Notes: generated by a model from the letters alone, not told the origin. DNA of 32,317 nucleotides from Nitrospiria bacterium (GCA_919901555.1 CAKKPG010000155.1:1-32317), one strand, 5' to 3'. Shown: positions 23,860 to 32,255, numbered from the stretch's first letter. Translations and numbers: made by a program.

Positions 23860-24474
23860 GTGAAAAACAAAATAACAGAGAACGTTTATTTCAACTTCTG
23901 GAGCGAGTACGTCAGGAACTTCCGCGAGATCGGAACGATCGGGCCCGATTCCGCCGTCTGTGTCAACGGCCTCTTGAAATCCGTTCCCTTTGAATCCGCA
24001 GAACTCATCGTCGAATACGGGGCAGCCAGCGGTTCCGTCACCCGGGAGATCCTCAAGAGAAAGAACCGGAACAGCACCCTTATCTGCTTTGAAAAAAACA
24101 GCGCCTTCTGCAGCCTTCTGGGAAAAACCATCCAGGGCAGGAATGTCTTCGTCGTCAACGACGACGTGTTCAATGCTGCGGACATTCTTTCGTCCAAGTT
24201 CGAGATAAGGACCGGGAGCGTGGACTGCATCATCTCCACCCTTCCCTGCTCGTCGATGCAATTCGGTGAACTGCTCCAGAAATCCGTCCTGCCGCTGCTC
24301 AAGGAAGACGGCACCTTCATCCAGTACATGCACACCGTCTCCGCCCTCAAAGGGTTCAGGCTGAAGCCCGTCCTGCAGAAATACTTCAGAGAGATCGATT
24401 CCGGCTTCGTCTTCCTCAACATCCCGCCGGCGCTCATCTATACCTGTCGCGGGCACGATAGACAAAAGTCCTGA
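23860..24474 (+). CDS. class I SAM-dependent methyltransferase, PmtA/KsgA-like
   Basis: This protein is about 204 aa from GTG 23860; a TTG at 23824 would give 216 aa. Motif I is VEYGAASGSVTREIL, corresponding to the V-E-x-G-P-G-T-G-x-x-T of phospholipid N-methyltransferases and rRNA dimethyltransferases. It is followed by LICFEKNSAFCSLL (acidic motif II) and VDCIISTLPCSSM in place of the usual motif IV. Overall it looks most like the PmtA-type family that methylates phosphatidylethanolamine, but the replaced glycine-loop residues make the substrate uncertain. GAGAAAGG lies nine bases before the GTG. Confidence 0.75.
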   Translation: MKNKITENVYFNFWSEYVRNFREIGTIGPDSAVCVNGLLKSVPFESAELIVEYGAASGSVTREILKRKNRNSTLICFEKNSAFCSLLGKTIQGRNVFVVNDDVFNAADILSSKFEIRTGSVDCIISTLPCSSMQFGELLQKSVLPLLKEDGTFIQYMHTVSALKGFRLKPVLQKYFREIDSGFVFLNIPPALIYTCRGHDRQKS

Positions 24475-24677
24475 CAAAAAGAGGGGGGGGCGGCTCTACC
24501 ATCTGCCGCGCCTTCAGGCAGGCTGCCGGCATGGTGAATGACCATACGGCAGACCGCCTCCGACACCGTAAAGCAGCTCGTTTACCGTGAAGTTCCTCCG
24601 GCAGGAACCGGGGCACGTTTTGACGCAAGCAAGCTTTTATCTTCGGACCGCTCTCCCTCTCCGGACGGGAGCCTTAA

Positions 24678-24699
24678 GTTTTATCCGGTCAGATAAAAC
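24678..24699 (+). promoter_or_regulatory. perfect 8-6-8 palindrome upstream of the radical SAM gene (candidate operator)
   Basis: GTTTTATC-N6-GATAAAAC is a perfect inverted repeat with the 22-bp geometry typical of dimeric helix-turn-helix regulators. It lies 18 bases before a TATAAT at 24718-24723 and about 107 bases before the ATG at 24807, so it covers the -35 region. The rest of the 332-base gap 24475-24806 holds no recognised gene. Confidence 0.5.
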
Positions 24700-24717
24700 C
24701 TGTTGTAATTTTTGCTG

Positions 24718-24723
24718 TATAAT
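24718..24723 (+). promoter_or_regulatory. -10 box of the radical SAM gene
   Basis: A perfect TATAAT lies 83 bases upstream of the start codon. No -35 consensus is present at the usual spacing; the palindrome at 24678-24699 occupies that position, which fits activator-dependent or repressed transcription. Confidence 0.45.
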
Positions 24724-24806
24724 GGATAATAAGATACGATGTGAATCCCGCTTATCGGTTGCGGAGAACTTTCTTATTACTCATAGTTCGCGATCAAGGA
24801 GCGCAC

Positions 24807-26309
24807 ATGAATATTCTTCTCGTCTACCCCAAGTACCCCGACACGTTCTGGAGTTTTAAATACGCTTTGAAGTTCATTTCAAAAAAAGCGTCCTATCCGC
24901 CGCTCGGGCTTCTGACCGTGGCCGCCATGCTCCCCCGGGAGTGGGAGCAAAAGCTTGTGGACATGAACGTGGAAGAGCTGAAGGACAAAGATCTCCGCCG
25001 GGCCGATTATGTCTTTCTGAGCGCCATGTCGATCCAGCAGGAATCCGCCAAGGCGGTGATCTCGCGGTGCAAGGCGCTGGGAGTCAAGATCGTCGGCGGC
25101 GGGCCGCTGTTCACTGCAAACCATGAAGAATTCGACGACGTGGACCACTTTGTCCTGAATGAGGCTGAGCTCACGCTCCCGCTGTTTCTCAATGACCTGA
25201 AGAGCGACCGCGCCCTCCGACTGTACACGTCTCCTCACTGGGCCGACCTGAATGTCACGCCCGCCCCCCGCGTCGACCTCATGAACTTGAAGAAATACGC
25301 CTCCATGAACATTCAGTATTCACGGGGATGCCCCTTTGACTGCGACTTCTGCAATATCACCGTGCTCTACGGCCGCGTCCCGCGGACCAAAAGCGCGGAG
25401 CAGGTCCTCGCCGAAATGGAAGGCATCTATGCGCGGGGATGGAAGAACGGCGTTTTTTTCGTCGACGACAACTTCATCGGGAACAAGGGAAAGTTGAAGA
25501 AGGAGATCCTGCCCGCCATCATTGCATGGATGGAGAAACGCAAGCACCCCTTTGCTCTCTCAACAGAAGCATCCATCAACCTCGCCGATGACGAAGAACT
25601 GATGCAACTCATGGTCCGGGCGGGCTTCGACACGGTCTTTATCGGCATAGAATCGCCGAATGAGGAAAGCCTTGCCGAGTGCAGCAAACTCCAGAACAAG
25701 AACCGTGACCTCATTGCCTGCGTCAAAAAAATCCAGCGGTCCGGCCTGCAGGTCCAGGCGGGCTTCATCGTGGGGTTCGACAAGGACCCGGCTTCGATTT
25801 TTGAGCGCCTCATCGCCTTCATCCAGGAAAGCGGGATCGTGACCGCAATGGTCGGCTTGCTGAACGCGCCCCGGGGCACGAAGCTCCACCAGCGGCTTCA
25901 GAATGAAGGCCGATTATTGAAAGACGCGACCGGCGACAACACTGATTTTTCCATCAACTTCATACCCCGGATGAACTCGGACACGCTCATCAAGGGCTAT
26001 CAAAAAGTTCTGCGCACCATTTACTCACCGAAACACTACTATGCGCGGGTAAAAAGTTTCCTGAAGGAGTATCGTCCCCTGCAGACCCCGGGGTTCCACT
26101 TCCAGTTCAGCCACCTGAAAGCGGCCATCAAGTCCGCTGTGCGCCTGGGGATCATCGGAAAAGAGCGGTTCCAATACTGGAAGCTGTTTTTCTGGTCACT
26201 CTTTCGCCGCCCGCGGCTTTTGCCGCTGGCCATCACTTTTTCGATCTACGGGTTTCATTTTCGCAGGATATTCAAGCGCCACGAGAAACAGCTGAAGCTC
26301 GGTCTTTAA
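24807..26309 (+). CDS. B12-binding radical SAM protein (DUF4070 type)
   Basis: This 500-aa protein begins with a cobalamin-binding domain (MNILLVYPKYPDTFWSFKYAL, SYPPLGLLTVAAML, VGGGPLFTANHEEF). The radical SAM core follows, with its 4Fe-4S motif in FSRGC-like SRGCPFDCDFCN near residues 172-183 (C-x3-C-x2-C). Then come VFFVDDNFIGNK, ALSTEASINLADD, VFIGIESPNEESL and a C-terminal helical DUF4070-like region. The overall layout resembles the HpnP/HpnR branch of B12 radical SAM methylases, which modify hopanoids, but no hopanoid genes lie nearby, so the substrate is open. The ATG at 24807 follows AAGGAG. Confidence 0.92.
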   Translation: MNILLVYPKYPDTFWSFKYALKFISKKASYPPLGLLTVAAMLPREWEQKLVDMNVEELKDKDLRRADYVFLSAMSIQQESAKAVISRCKALGVKIVGGGPLFTANHEEFDDVDHFVLNEAELTLPLFLNDLKSDRALRLYTSPHWADLNVTPAPRVDLMNLKKYASMNIQYSRGCPFDCDFCNITVLYGRVPRTKSAEQVLAEMEGIYARGWKNGVFFVDDNFIGNKGKLKKEILPAIIAWMEKRKHPFALSTEASINLADDEELMQLMVRAGFDTVFIGIESPNEESLAECSKLQNKNRDLIACVKKIQRSGLQVQAGFIVGFDKDPASIFERLIAFIQESGIVTAMVGLLNAPRGTKLHQRLQNEGRLLKDATGDNTDFSINFIPRMNSDTLIKGYQKVLRTIYSPKHYYARVKSFLKEYRPLQTPGFHFQFSHLKAAIKSAVRLGIIGKERFQYWKLFFWSLFRRPRLLPLAITFSIYGFHFRRIFKRHEKQLKLGL

Positions 26310-26529
26310 GGTCACCGGCTGGTGAGGACGGACAGCGCCGCCTCGGCCTCAGAAGGGGGCGTGCGATGAATCATGCATCGTTCCAGCCGCCTATCGGAAG
26401 TCAGGGAGCCCGGCGAGCGGTGGTCCTTGAGGCAAAGATCAGGCTTTGATCTTATCGGCCTTTATTCGCGTATATTCGATTTTTCAGCGTTCTCAGAGCG
26501 CTTTTGGGGAGTATTGATCGGCAGACGAT

Positions 26530-27042
26530 ATGAGCAGACTCAGAACGCCTCAGAAACAGGGTTCCAAGTACATAACTCCGGAAGGGAAAAAACGGCTGGT
26601 TGATGAGTTCACCCATCTCTGGAAGGTGAAGCGGCCGCAAGTGACCCAGGCCCTTGCCGCGGCGGCTGCCGAAGGCGATCGGTCGGAAAATGCGGAATAC
26701 ATCTACCGCAAGAAGCAGCTGCGGGAAATCGACCACCGGATCCATTTTCTCAAAAACCGCCTTGAGGATGTTGTGGTGGTGGACACCGTGCCTGATGATG
26801 AAGGCCGGGTGTTTTTCGGTGCATGGGTGAGGCTGGAAGACTCCGACGGAACCGCCTGTGAGTACCGCATCGTCGGCCCCGATGAGTTCGATCCCGGGAA
26901 AGGCTATATCAGCATGGACTCGCCCATGGCAAGGGCGCTGATGAGGAAATGCGAAGGAGATGAAGTGGTTGTCCGGCGGCCGAAGGGCGACGCCGTGTTC
27001 ACCGTCACCGGGGTGCAGTATCGTCCTGTTCGTTCTGAATAG
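26530..27042 (+). CDS. greB: transcription elongation factor GreB-like
   Basis: This 170-aa protein has an N-terminal coiled coil (about residues 15-85) with the catalytic acidic tip in AAEGDRSENAEYIYRKKQLREID, where the Asp and Glu stimulate RNA cleavage by stalled RNA polymerase. The C-terminal FKBP-like domain contains YRIVGPDEFDPGKGYISMDSPMARALM and the final GDEVVV segment. The GreB-type N-terminus (MSRLRTPQKQGSKYITPEG) favours GreB over GreA. A hairpin terminator follows the gene. Confidence 0.93.
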   Translation: MSRLRTPQKQGSKYITPEGKKRLVDEFTHLWKVKRPQVTQALAAAAAEGDRSENAEYIYRKKQLREIDHRIHFLKNRLEDVVVVDTVPDDEGRVFFGAWVRLEDSDGTACEYRIVGPDEFDPGKGYISMDSPMARALMRKCEGDEVVVRRPKGDAVFTVTGVQYRPVRSE

Positions 27043-27050
27043 GAGCGGGG

Positions 27051-27070
27051 CTGCCGGCTCGGCGGTTTTT
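27051..27070 (+). terminator. intrinsic terminator after greB
   Basis: CTGCCG pairs with CGGCGG (one G-T wobble) around a 3-base loop and is followed by TTTTT. It lies nine bases after the greB stop. Confidence 0.6.
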
Positions 27071-27119
27071 ACGGCCTTGTACCGCGGTGCTGATGCACCA
27101 ACGGTACGCAGCCGTTATC

Positions 27120-27383
27120 TCATTGCTTGACAAGAGGGAAGGATATCCCGCTGCTTGACGACCGCCTCGGGCCCCCGGCTGGGCCTGACCGGCCCTGTCT
27201 GCTCATGCGGAGGCTCTTCTGCTTTTGCTTCTGCGCTTCTCTCCGTTTTCTTTTCTTTTTAAGGGAAGGCTTTTCGTAGAAACGTTTATTTTTCAGTTCA
27301 CGAAATATGCCGTCCCGCTGTATTTTTCGTTTGAGAAGGCGGATGGCTTTTTCGATGTCATTGCCGTCAACTCTTATCTCCAA
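27120..27383 (-). CDS. rpsU: ribosomal protein bS21
   Basis: This 87-aa protein matches bS21: an N-terminal beta/helix part (EIRVDGNDIEKAIRLLKRKIQRDGIFRELKNKRFYEKPS), then a strongly basic KKKRKRREAQKQKQKS helix. The C-terminal 25 or so residues, rich in G, R and S, extend beyond the normal 60-70-aa family length. The best start is a TTG at 27383 lying inside the last codons of the upstream RRM gene, with GGAAGGA upstream, so translation is probably coupled. bS21 binds the 30S platform and assists initiation. Confidence 0.88.
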   Translation of the reverse strand: MEIRVDGNDIEKAIRLLKRKIQRDGIFRELKNKRFYEKPSLKKKRKRREAQKQKQKSLRMSRQGRSGPAGGPRRSSSSGISFPLVKQ

Positions 27384-27739
27384 TTGCTCTGTTTCCTTCC
27401 ACCCCCGCCCCCGCCGCCACCGCCGCCGAAGCCGCCGCGCCGGTCTCTACCTCCGCCGCCGCCGAACCCCGAGCCGCCTCTTCCCTTTTCGCGCTGCGGC
27501 CGTGCTTCGCTGACGTTAATCTGCCTCTCCAGGAGCGTGGTGCCGTTCAGGGTGGAAATCGCCTTGTCAGCGTCCTCATCGGAGGCCATCTCTACAAAGC
27601 CGAACCCTTTTGACCGACCCGTCGCCGCGTCGGTGATGATCTTGGCAGACAGCACTTCCCCGATGGGAGCAAAAATTTCCTTTAACTCTTCTTCCGTGAC
27701 GTTGTACGACAAATTCCCTACATACAGCTTCTTGGCCAT
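27374..27739 (-). CDS. RRM-domain RNA-binding protein with glycine-rich tail
   Basis: This 121-aa protein has one RNA recognition motif with RNP2 KLYVGNLS (residues 4-11) and RNP1 KGFGFVEM (about 44-51), and a tail rich in glycine and arginine after residue 85. Bacterial proteins of this build bind single-stranded RNA and are often cold-induced; cyanobacterial rbp genes are the best-studied case. Its 3' end overlaps rpsU by ten bases. AGGAGG precedes the ATG. A cold-shock protein gene lies just upstream on the same strand. Confidence 0.94.
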   Translation of the reverse strand: MAKKLYVGNLSYNVTEEELKEIFAPIGEVLSAKIITDAATGRSKGFGFVEMASDEDADKAISTLNGTTLLERQINVSEARPQREKGRGGSGFGGGGGRDRRGGFGGGGGGGGGGRKQSNWR

Positions 27740-27796
27740 GTGCCCCTCCTCCGAGTAATAAGCTTATGACGCTTTCTGTCCCGCCAACAACAAGGA

Positions 27797-27822
27797 GGCC
27801 CCTGCACTCAAGTACAGGGGCC
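27797..27822 (-). terminator. hairpin between csp and the RRM gene
   Basis: GGCCCCTG pairs with CAGGGGCC around a 10-base loop, directly after the csp stop. The following bases are T-rich but interrupted (CCTTGTTGTTGG), so it may be a weak terminator or a processing element allowing partial readthrough into the RRM-rpsU pair. Confidence 0.5.
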
Positions 27823-27831
27823 GTTCCGTTG

Positions 27832-28032
27832 TCAGAGCTTTACGACATTGACTGCCTGAAGGCCTTTCGGTCCTTTTTCGACGTCAAAACTCACTGAGTC
27901 GCCCTCTGCCAGTGACCTGAAGCCTTCACCTTTGATTGCCGAGAAGTGAACGAATACATCGCTTCCTTCCTCTGTCGTGATGAAGCCGTACCCCTTTGCA
28001 TCGTTGAACCATTTTACCGAACCCTGTGACAT
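27832..28032 (-). CDS. cold-shock-domain protein
   Basis: This 66-aa CspA-family protein has [12 protein letters not shown] (RNP1) and DVFVHFSAI (RNP2), with the expected five-strand OB-fold length. It binds single-stranded nucleic acid and opens RNA secondary structure. The ATG at 28032 follows AAGGAGG. The leader contains a strong terminator-like hairpin 64 bases upstream. Its neighbours, an RRM protein and bS21, fit a translation-adaptation role. Confidence 0.96.
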   Translation of the reverse strand: MSQGSVKWFNDAKGYGFITTEEGSDVFVHFSAIKGEGFRSLAEGDSVSFDVEKGPKGLQAVNVVKL

Positions 28033-28096
28033 CGAATACTCCTCCTTACTGAGAATAATAATGATATGCCGTGATTTCCGGCCCCTGCCCCTCAAT

Positions 28097-28129
28097 AAAA
28101 AAACCGCAAAAACGATAAAGTTTTTGCGG
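28097..28129 (-). terminator. strong intrinsic terminator upstream of csp
   Basis: On the minus strand CCGCAAAAAC pairs perfectly with GTTTTTGCGG around a 6-base loop and is followed by seven T residues. It points towards csp and ends 64 bases before its start codon. No minus-strand gene is seen between here and 28480, so it either ends a small RNA or acts as an attenuator in the csp leader. Confidence 0.75.
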
Positions 28130-28143
28130 CTCCTAATCAACAA

Positions 28144-28488
28144 AAACTCCCAAGAATGCTATATACTTGACCGTGAAACGCACTTTTAACGCTTTTAAAA
28201 ATCATCATATCCTCGACCGTAGGAAAAGTCAACCTTAATTTTATGATTTTTCCGCATCTTCGTTGCAAACGGTTCGGCCGGCCCTGCGCGACCTTCCTGT
28301 CCGCGACGACCCGAGAATTCTTTTCCCTGACGGCATTCGATTGGCCCCTTGCCTGAGTAACGGGAAAAATTATGCGCTCCGTCCCTAAATTTTCCTTGCC
28401 AAAATACACCTAACACGTTATTATTAGAGACAGTTCTACCAGTGAATATTCAGACAGTAACGCTTATCCATCTCGCGATGCGGCCTCC
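28144..28488. other. intergenic region with no recognisable gene
   Basis: This stretch lies between the terminator-like hairpin upstream of csp and the nitronate monooxygenase-like gene. Short open frames of 73-90 codons on the minus strand have no familiar features. No known riboswitch class was recognised. It may contain the csp leader or promoter and the promoter of the + strand gene. Confidence 0.5.
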
Positions 28489-28524
28489 TTGCCGAGCGTT
28501 CCCTCTGCAACTCGAGGAGTTATT

Positions 28525-29643
28525 TTGAACAATTTCGATAGTACGTTGCCCCAGCTTTCCATTAAGGGGAAAAAAATCACGGTTCCCGTTGTGCAGGGCG
28601 GGATGGGAGTGGGTGTTTCGCTCTATCCGCTTGCGCGGGCAGTAGCCCTGCAGGGAGGCCTCGGCATCGTGTCGAGCGCCTGTCTCGACAGGCTTGTCTC
28701 CCGGCGGACCGGCAAGAAGCTGAACGCCTATGAGGCGGCTTTCGAGGAAGTGTCCCTGGCCAAGGCCGAGGGAGGGTTTGCAGGCATCAATATTATGTGC
28801 GCTCTCGTCCGGGACTACGAGGCCTCGGTCCGTGGAGCGCTCGATGCCGGGGCGGATGCTATTATCTCAGGCGCCGGGCTGCCCATGACCCTCCCTGCCA
28901 TCCAGCCGCCCCGGGATACCGCCCTGATCCCCATCGTTTCTTCCGGCCGTGCGCTTGACCTGATCTGCAAAAAATGGGAGAAGCTCGGCTACCGGCCCGA
29001 TGCGGTAGTGCTCGAAGGTCCTTTGGCAGGCGGGCATCTCGGGTTCAAGATCGATCAGATAGACCTCGAATCAAACAGGCTCGAAAACCTCCTGCCGCCC
29101 GTCAAGGAAATGGCCGTGAAATACGGCGACTTCCCGGTGATCGTCGCCGGCGGGATCTATACGCACGACGATATCATGCGGTTTCTGAAGATGGGAGCCG
29201 ACGGCGTTCAGATGGGCACGAGGTTTCTTGCGACCGAGGAAAGCAGCGCCACTGCCGCTTACAAAAAGGCCGTGGTGGAGGCAAAAGATGATGACATCGT
29301 CGTCGCCCACGATCCGGGCTCGCCCTGCGGCCTGCCTTTCAGGGTCATCAAGCAGTCTCCCATGTACGTCTCAGCCCTTAAAAAACTGCGTGCTCCCAAA
29401 TGCGACAAGGGCTATGTGCTCCTGAAAGACGGAGAGGGCAAATTCACCCGGTGCCTGGCGAAAGAAAGCAATGAACATCATTTCTGCATCTGTAACGGTC
29501 TCCTGAGCTCCAGCGGATACAATACCGACAAAGAAGAGCCGCTGTACACCGTCGGCACCAACGCCTCAAGGGTCGACAGGCTCCTCACGGTCAAATCCCT
29601 CATGGACGAGCTTACCGGCAAGGCCCTCATTCCCGCTGCGTAA
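28525..29643 (+). CDS. nitronate monooxygenase/2-nitropropane dioxygenase-like flavoprotein
   Basis: This 372-aa TIM-barrel flavoprotein has the N-terminal VPVVQGGMGVGVS loop, AGINIMCAL, a GADAIISGAGLPM segment, LEGPLAGGHLGF with the catalytic-type histidine, VIVAGGIYTHDD and GADGVQMGTRFLAT phosphate-binding loops. This is the NMO/FabK fold. The last 80 residues contain several cysteines (CGLPF, KCDKGY, RCLAKES, HFCICNG), a tail common in anaerobe members and possibly metal-binding. It could oxidise nitronates or reduce enoyl-ACP. TTG 28525 preceded by GAGGAG is the best start; no ATG fits. Confidence 0.88.
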   Translation: MNNFDSTLPQLSIKGKKITVPVVQGGMGVGVSLYPLARAVALQGGLGIVSSACLDRLVSRRTGKKLNAYEAAFEEVSLAKAEGGFAGINIMCALVRDYEASVRGALDAGADAIISGAGLPMTLPAIQPPRDTALIPIVSSGRALDLICKKWEKLGYRPDAVVLEGPLAGGHLGFKIDQIDLESNRLENLLPPVKEMAVKYGDFPVIVAGGIYTHDDIMRFLKMGADGVQMGTRFLATEESSATAAYKKAVVEAKDDDIVVAHDPGSPCGLPFRVIKQSPMYVSALKKLRAPKCDKGYVLLKDGEGKFTRCLAKESNEHHFCICNGLLSSSGYNTDKEEPLYTVGTNASRVDRLLTVKSLMDELTGKALIPAA

Positions 29644-29913
29644 GAGGTCGTTCTGAGCTCTGCTGCCGCAAGGAGCTTTGCGCGTAGATCTCCTGCAGAC
29701 ATGCCCCATGATTTTCCCGCAGTCTCGCGAGGCCCTGCCCCTCTCATCCGTTCCTTTTTCCCGGTGCCTGCATGAGCCGCCTCCTCATCGCGAAGGAACG
29801 CAAAAAGGCCTGTCATTCCTTCCCAACCATTTGTATTCTCCCCCCTCTTTATGGTATAGTAATTTTATTCCTGACAGAAGCCATCTCCTCACAAGAAAAG
29901 CAAGGATGTCTCT

Positions 29914-31008
29914 ATGCAGACGGCAATTCTGATATTGTTGGCAGCGGTGCTTCTTATCCTCCTCTGGCTCGTGCTTCAGTCTCAGAGAAAGACGAGTGAC
30001 CCGGCCGCAGCGCTGCTTCAACAGGAAGTACAGTCTCTCCGCGGCCAGCTCACGGACGCCATGCTCAAAAGCCAGACCGCCCTGAACCAGCAGCTCGGCC
30101 AGATCACCGCGCAGGTGAACGCCCAGCTCGGCCAGGTGACCCAGCAGCTCCAGAAATCCACCGGTGATTTGAATGCGCGGCTCGACAACGCCGCCCGTGT
30201 GGTACAGGAAGTGAGCAAGGGCCTCGGAAGCCTGAGTGAGGCGACCCAGAAGGTTTTTTTAGTAGGCAAGGACATCGCGAGCCTGCAGGAGATCCTCCGC
30301 GCTCCCAAGCTGCGCGGCGGGCTCGGCGAGCTCTTTCTCGGCGACCTGCTGGCCCAGATATTCCCCCCGGCGCACTACACGCTGCAGCACCGGTTCAAGA
30401 GCGGCGAGGCCGTGGACGCGGCCATCAGAATAGGACAGAACCTCGTGCCGGTGGACGCCAAGTTCCCCCTCGAAAACTTCAGACGCATCGTTGAGACCGC
30501 GTCGGAAGAAGAACAGAAGGCCGCGAAGCGAAAGTTCATCGCAGACGTGAAAAAGCACATCGACGCTATTGCCGGCAAGTACATCCTGCCTGATGAAGGC
30601 ACCTTCGACTTCGCGCTCATGTACATCCCTGCCGAGAACGTGTACTACGAGCTTATCATCAAGGACGAGGCAGTGGACACCGACAAGGCGCTCTTGAACT
30701 ACGCCTTTGCCAAACGGGTGATCCCCGTCTCGCCGAACAGCTTTTATGCCTACCTCCAAACCATCCTTTTGGGACTCAAGGGCATGCACATCGAGGAGCG
30801 CGCCCAGGAGATCCTTCAGAATCTCGCGCGCCTTTCCGGGGACTTCAGGAAATTCCAGGATGAGTTCGAGCTGGTGGGAAAACATCTGACGAATACCAAG
30901 ACACGATACGACGAGGCGGACAAGCGGCTTGCCAAGTTCGGCGACAAGCTTCAGTCCCTGAGCGGGGCCGAAGTGCAGATCGAAGAGACGCAGAAACTGC
31001 CGATGTAA
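29914..31008 (+). CDS. rmuC: DNA recombination protein RmuC
   Basis: This 364-aa protein has an N-terminal membrane anchor (about residues 3-21), a long coiled coil (about 30-115) and the RmuC nuclease-like domain. That domain shows LRGGLGELFLGDLLAQIFP, FKSGEAVDAAIRIGQNLVPVDAKFPLENF (PD-D/E-x-K-like core, D-A-K), FALMYIPAENVYYELI and VIPVSPNSFYAYLQTIL. RmuC limits inversions at short inverted repeats. A CAAGGA lies before the ATG. The 270-base gap upstream holds a TATAGT promoter-like box but no gene. Confidence 0.95.
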   Translation: MQTAILILLAAVLLILLWLVLQSQRKTSDPAAALLQQEVQSLRGQLTDAMLKSQTALNQQLGQITAQVNAQLGQVTQQLQKSTGDLNARLDNAARVVQEVSKGLGSLSEATQKVFLVGKDIASLQEILRAPKLRGGLGELFLGDLLAQIFPPAHYTLQHRFKSGEAVDAAIRIGQNLVPVDAKFPLENFRRIVETASEEEQKAAKRKFIADVKKHIDAIAGKYILPDEGTFDFALMYIPAENVYYELIIKDEAVDTDKALLNYAFAKRVIPVSPNSFYAYLQTILLGLKGMHIEERAQEILQNLARLSGDFRKFQDEFELVGKHLTNTKTRYDEADKRLAKFGDKLQSLSGAEVQIEETQKLPM

Positions 31009-31094
31009 TGACCTGGACAGGATTACAGGATGAGCGGAATGAGCGAGCTTTACTGTCCTTTCAGCCTTTCCATCGGCGATATCCTTCCCAATAC

Positions 31095-31282
31095 GTAACT
31101 ACTCAGGTCTGCCGCTGAGCACAAGCGCAAAAAAGCGCGCCGCGACCATCATGGCAGCGCCGCTTCAGCCAAAACAGCGCGTACGCTGCGAAAGCGCTGC
31201 GGGTACGGGTATCGACGGCGTGAAGGGCAATAGCACGCCGGCGCGCCTTGCGCCGAAGCGAAGTGGCTGACCTGAGTAGTTA
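31095..31282. mobile_element. 188-bp MITE-like element with 15-bp terminal inverted repeats
   Basis: It begins with GTAACTACTCAGGTC and ends with the perfect inverse GACCTGAGTAGTTAC; similarity continues a few bases inward (TGCC / GGCT). The inside is GC-rich, with several short inverted repeats and no gene. Ends starting GTAA recall IS66-type termini, but flanking bases do not form an 8-bp target duplication. A lone copy of one end lies at 19230-19244. It fills most of the gap between rmuC and the Bax-inhibitor-like gene. Confidence 0.6.
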
Positions 31283-31308
31283 CCTGCTTCTCTTCTGAAA
31301 ATATGCTC

Positions 31309-32058
31309 CTATCTCCTGCTCCGCATCTTCGCCAGCAGCCTCAAAATCTCGATATACAGCCAGATCAGCGTCACCATGAGACCAAAGGCCGCGTACCATT
31401 CCATATAGTCAGGCGCGCCCTGGGCGGCTCCTTTCTCGATGAAGTCGAAGTCGAGCACTAGGTTGAGCGCCGCGACAATGACCACGAACAGGCTGAAGGC
31501 GATCCCGACGGCCCCGCTCTCATGGATGTACGGCATAGGAATGCCGAACAGCCCGAGCGCCAGCGTGGCCAGATAGACCAAACCGATGCCCATGGTCGCA
31601 GCAAACACGCCAAGCCTGAAATTTTGAGTGGCCTTGATGAGTCCCGACTTGTACGCCATGAGAAGGCCGAAAAGGGACCCGAAGGTAAGGGCCACGGCCT
31701 GGATCACGATTCCGGGATACCGGACCTCGAGCATCGCGGAAAGCCCGCCCAGCAGCAAACCTTCAAGGACGGCATAAACGGGACCCGTAACAGAGGCCCA
31801 GTTCTTCTTGAAGACGGTTATAAGACCGGCCAGAAAGCCGCCGACGGCCCCTCCCCAGATCCAGGGCGCGACGACCCCGGGATCTTTCGCCGTATAAGAA
31901 AGCCTCCATGTCCACGCGGCTGCGAGCAGGAGGATCGCGAGCAGCAGGACCGTCTTGTTCACCGTGCCCTGGATACTCATGGTCCGGTCCCTGTCCATGA
32001 CCCTTCCGAAGCCTTCGAATATCTTGTCATTCAGCGCGGGATTTGCGGTCCTCATCAT
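31309..32058 (-). CDS. Bax inhibitor-1/YccA family membrane protein
   Basis: This 249-aa protein has a polar N-terminus (MMRTANPALNDKIFEGFGRV) and seven hydrophobic segments, with the family features PVYAVLEGLLLGGLSAMLE and a C-terminal LDFDFIEKGAAQGAPDYMEWYAAFGLMVTLIWLYIEILRLL. The acidic D-F-D-F-I-E motif belongs to the pH-sensing, Ca2+-leak-type core of the superfamily. Its role in bacteria is not settled; ion or stress homeostasis is likely. AGGAGG precedes the ATG at 32058. Confidence 0.93.
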   Translation of the reverse strand: MMRTANPALNDKIFEGFGRVMDRDRTMSIQGTVNKTVLLLAILLLAAAWTWRLSYTAKDPGVVAPWIWGGAVGGFLAGLITVFKKNWASVTGPVYAVLEGLLLGGLSAMLEVRYPGIVIQAVALTFGSLFGLLMAYKSGLIKATQNFRLGVFAATMGIGLVYLATLALGLFGIPMPYIHESGAVGIAFSLFVVIVAALNLVLDFDFIEKGAAQGAPDYMEWYAAFGLMVTLIWLYIEILRLLAKMRSRR

Positions 32059-32255
32059 GGTCTATCCTCCTGGTGCGGTAAATTTAATAACCTGCGATGA
32101 TGATTGTAGCGAAAACAAGGCGGGAACACAATAAATAAATTGACATGCATGATAGAGCAGGTAAAATAGCATGACTTCCATTTCCTGACCCGGACAAGCC
32201 GGACAAATATGCCACGAAGACGGGTCGGCGCGAGGAAAGCAGTGCATAAGTCAAA

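Noticed and set aside
27225-27758. Plus-strand frame with a polyproline stretch
   Set aside because: The proline run is the antisense reading of the glycine-rich tail of the RRM protein.
28144-28488. Possible riboswitch in the gap upstream of the nitronate monooxygenase-like gene
   Set aside because: A GCAAAC-like string recalled cyclic-di-GMP riboswitches, but the conserved GCAAAGCC and helix partners are missing on both strands.
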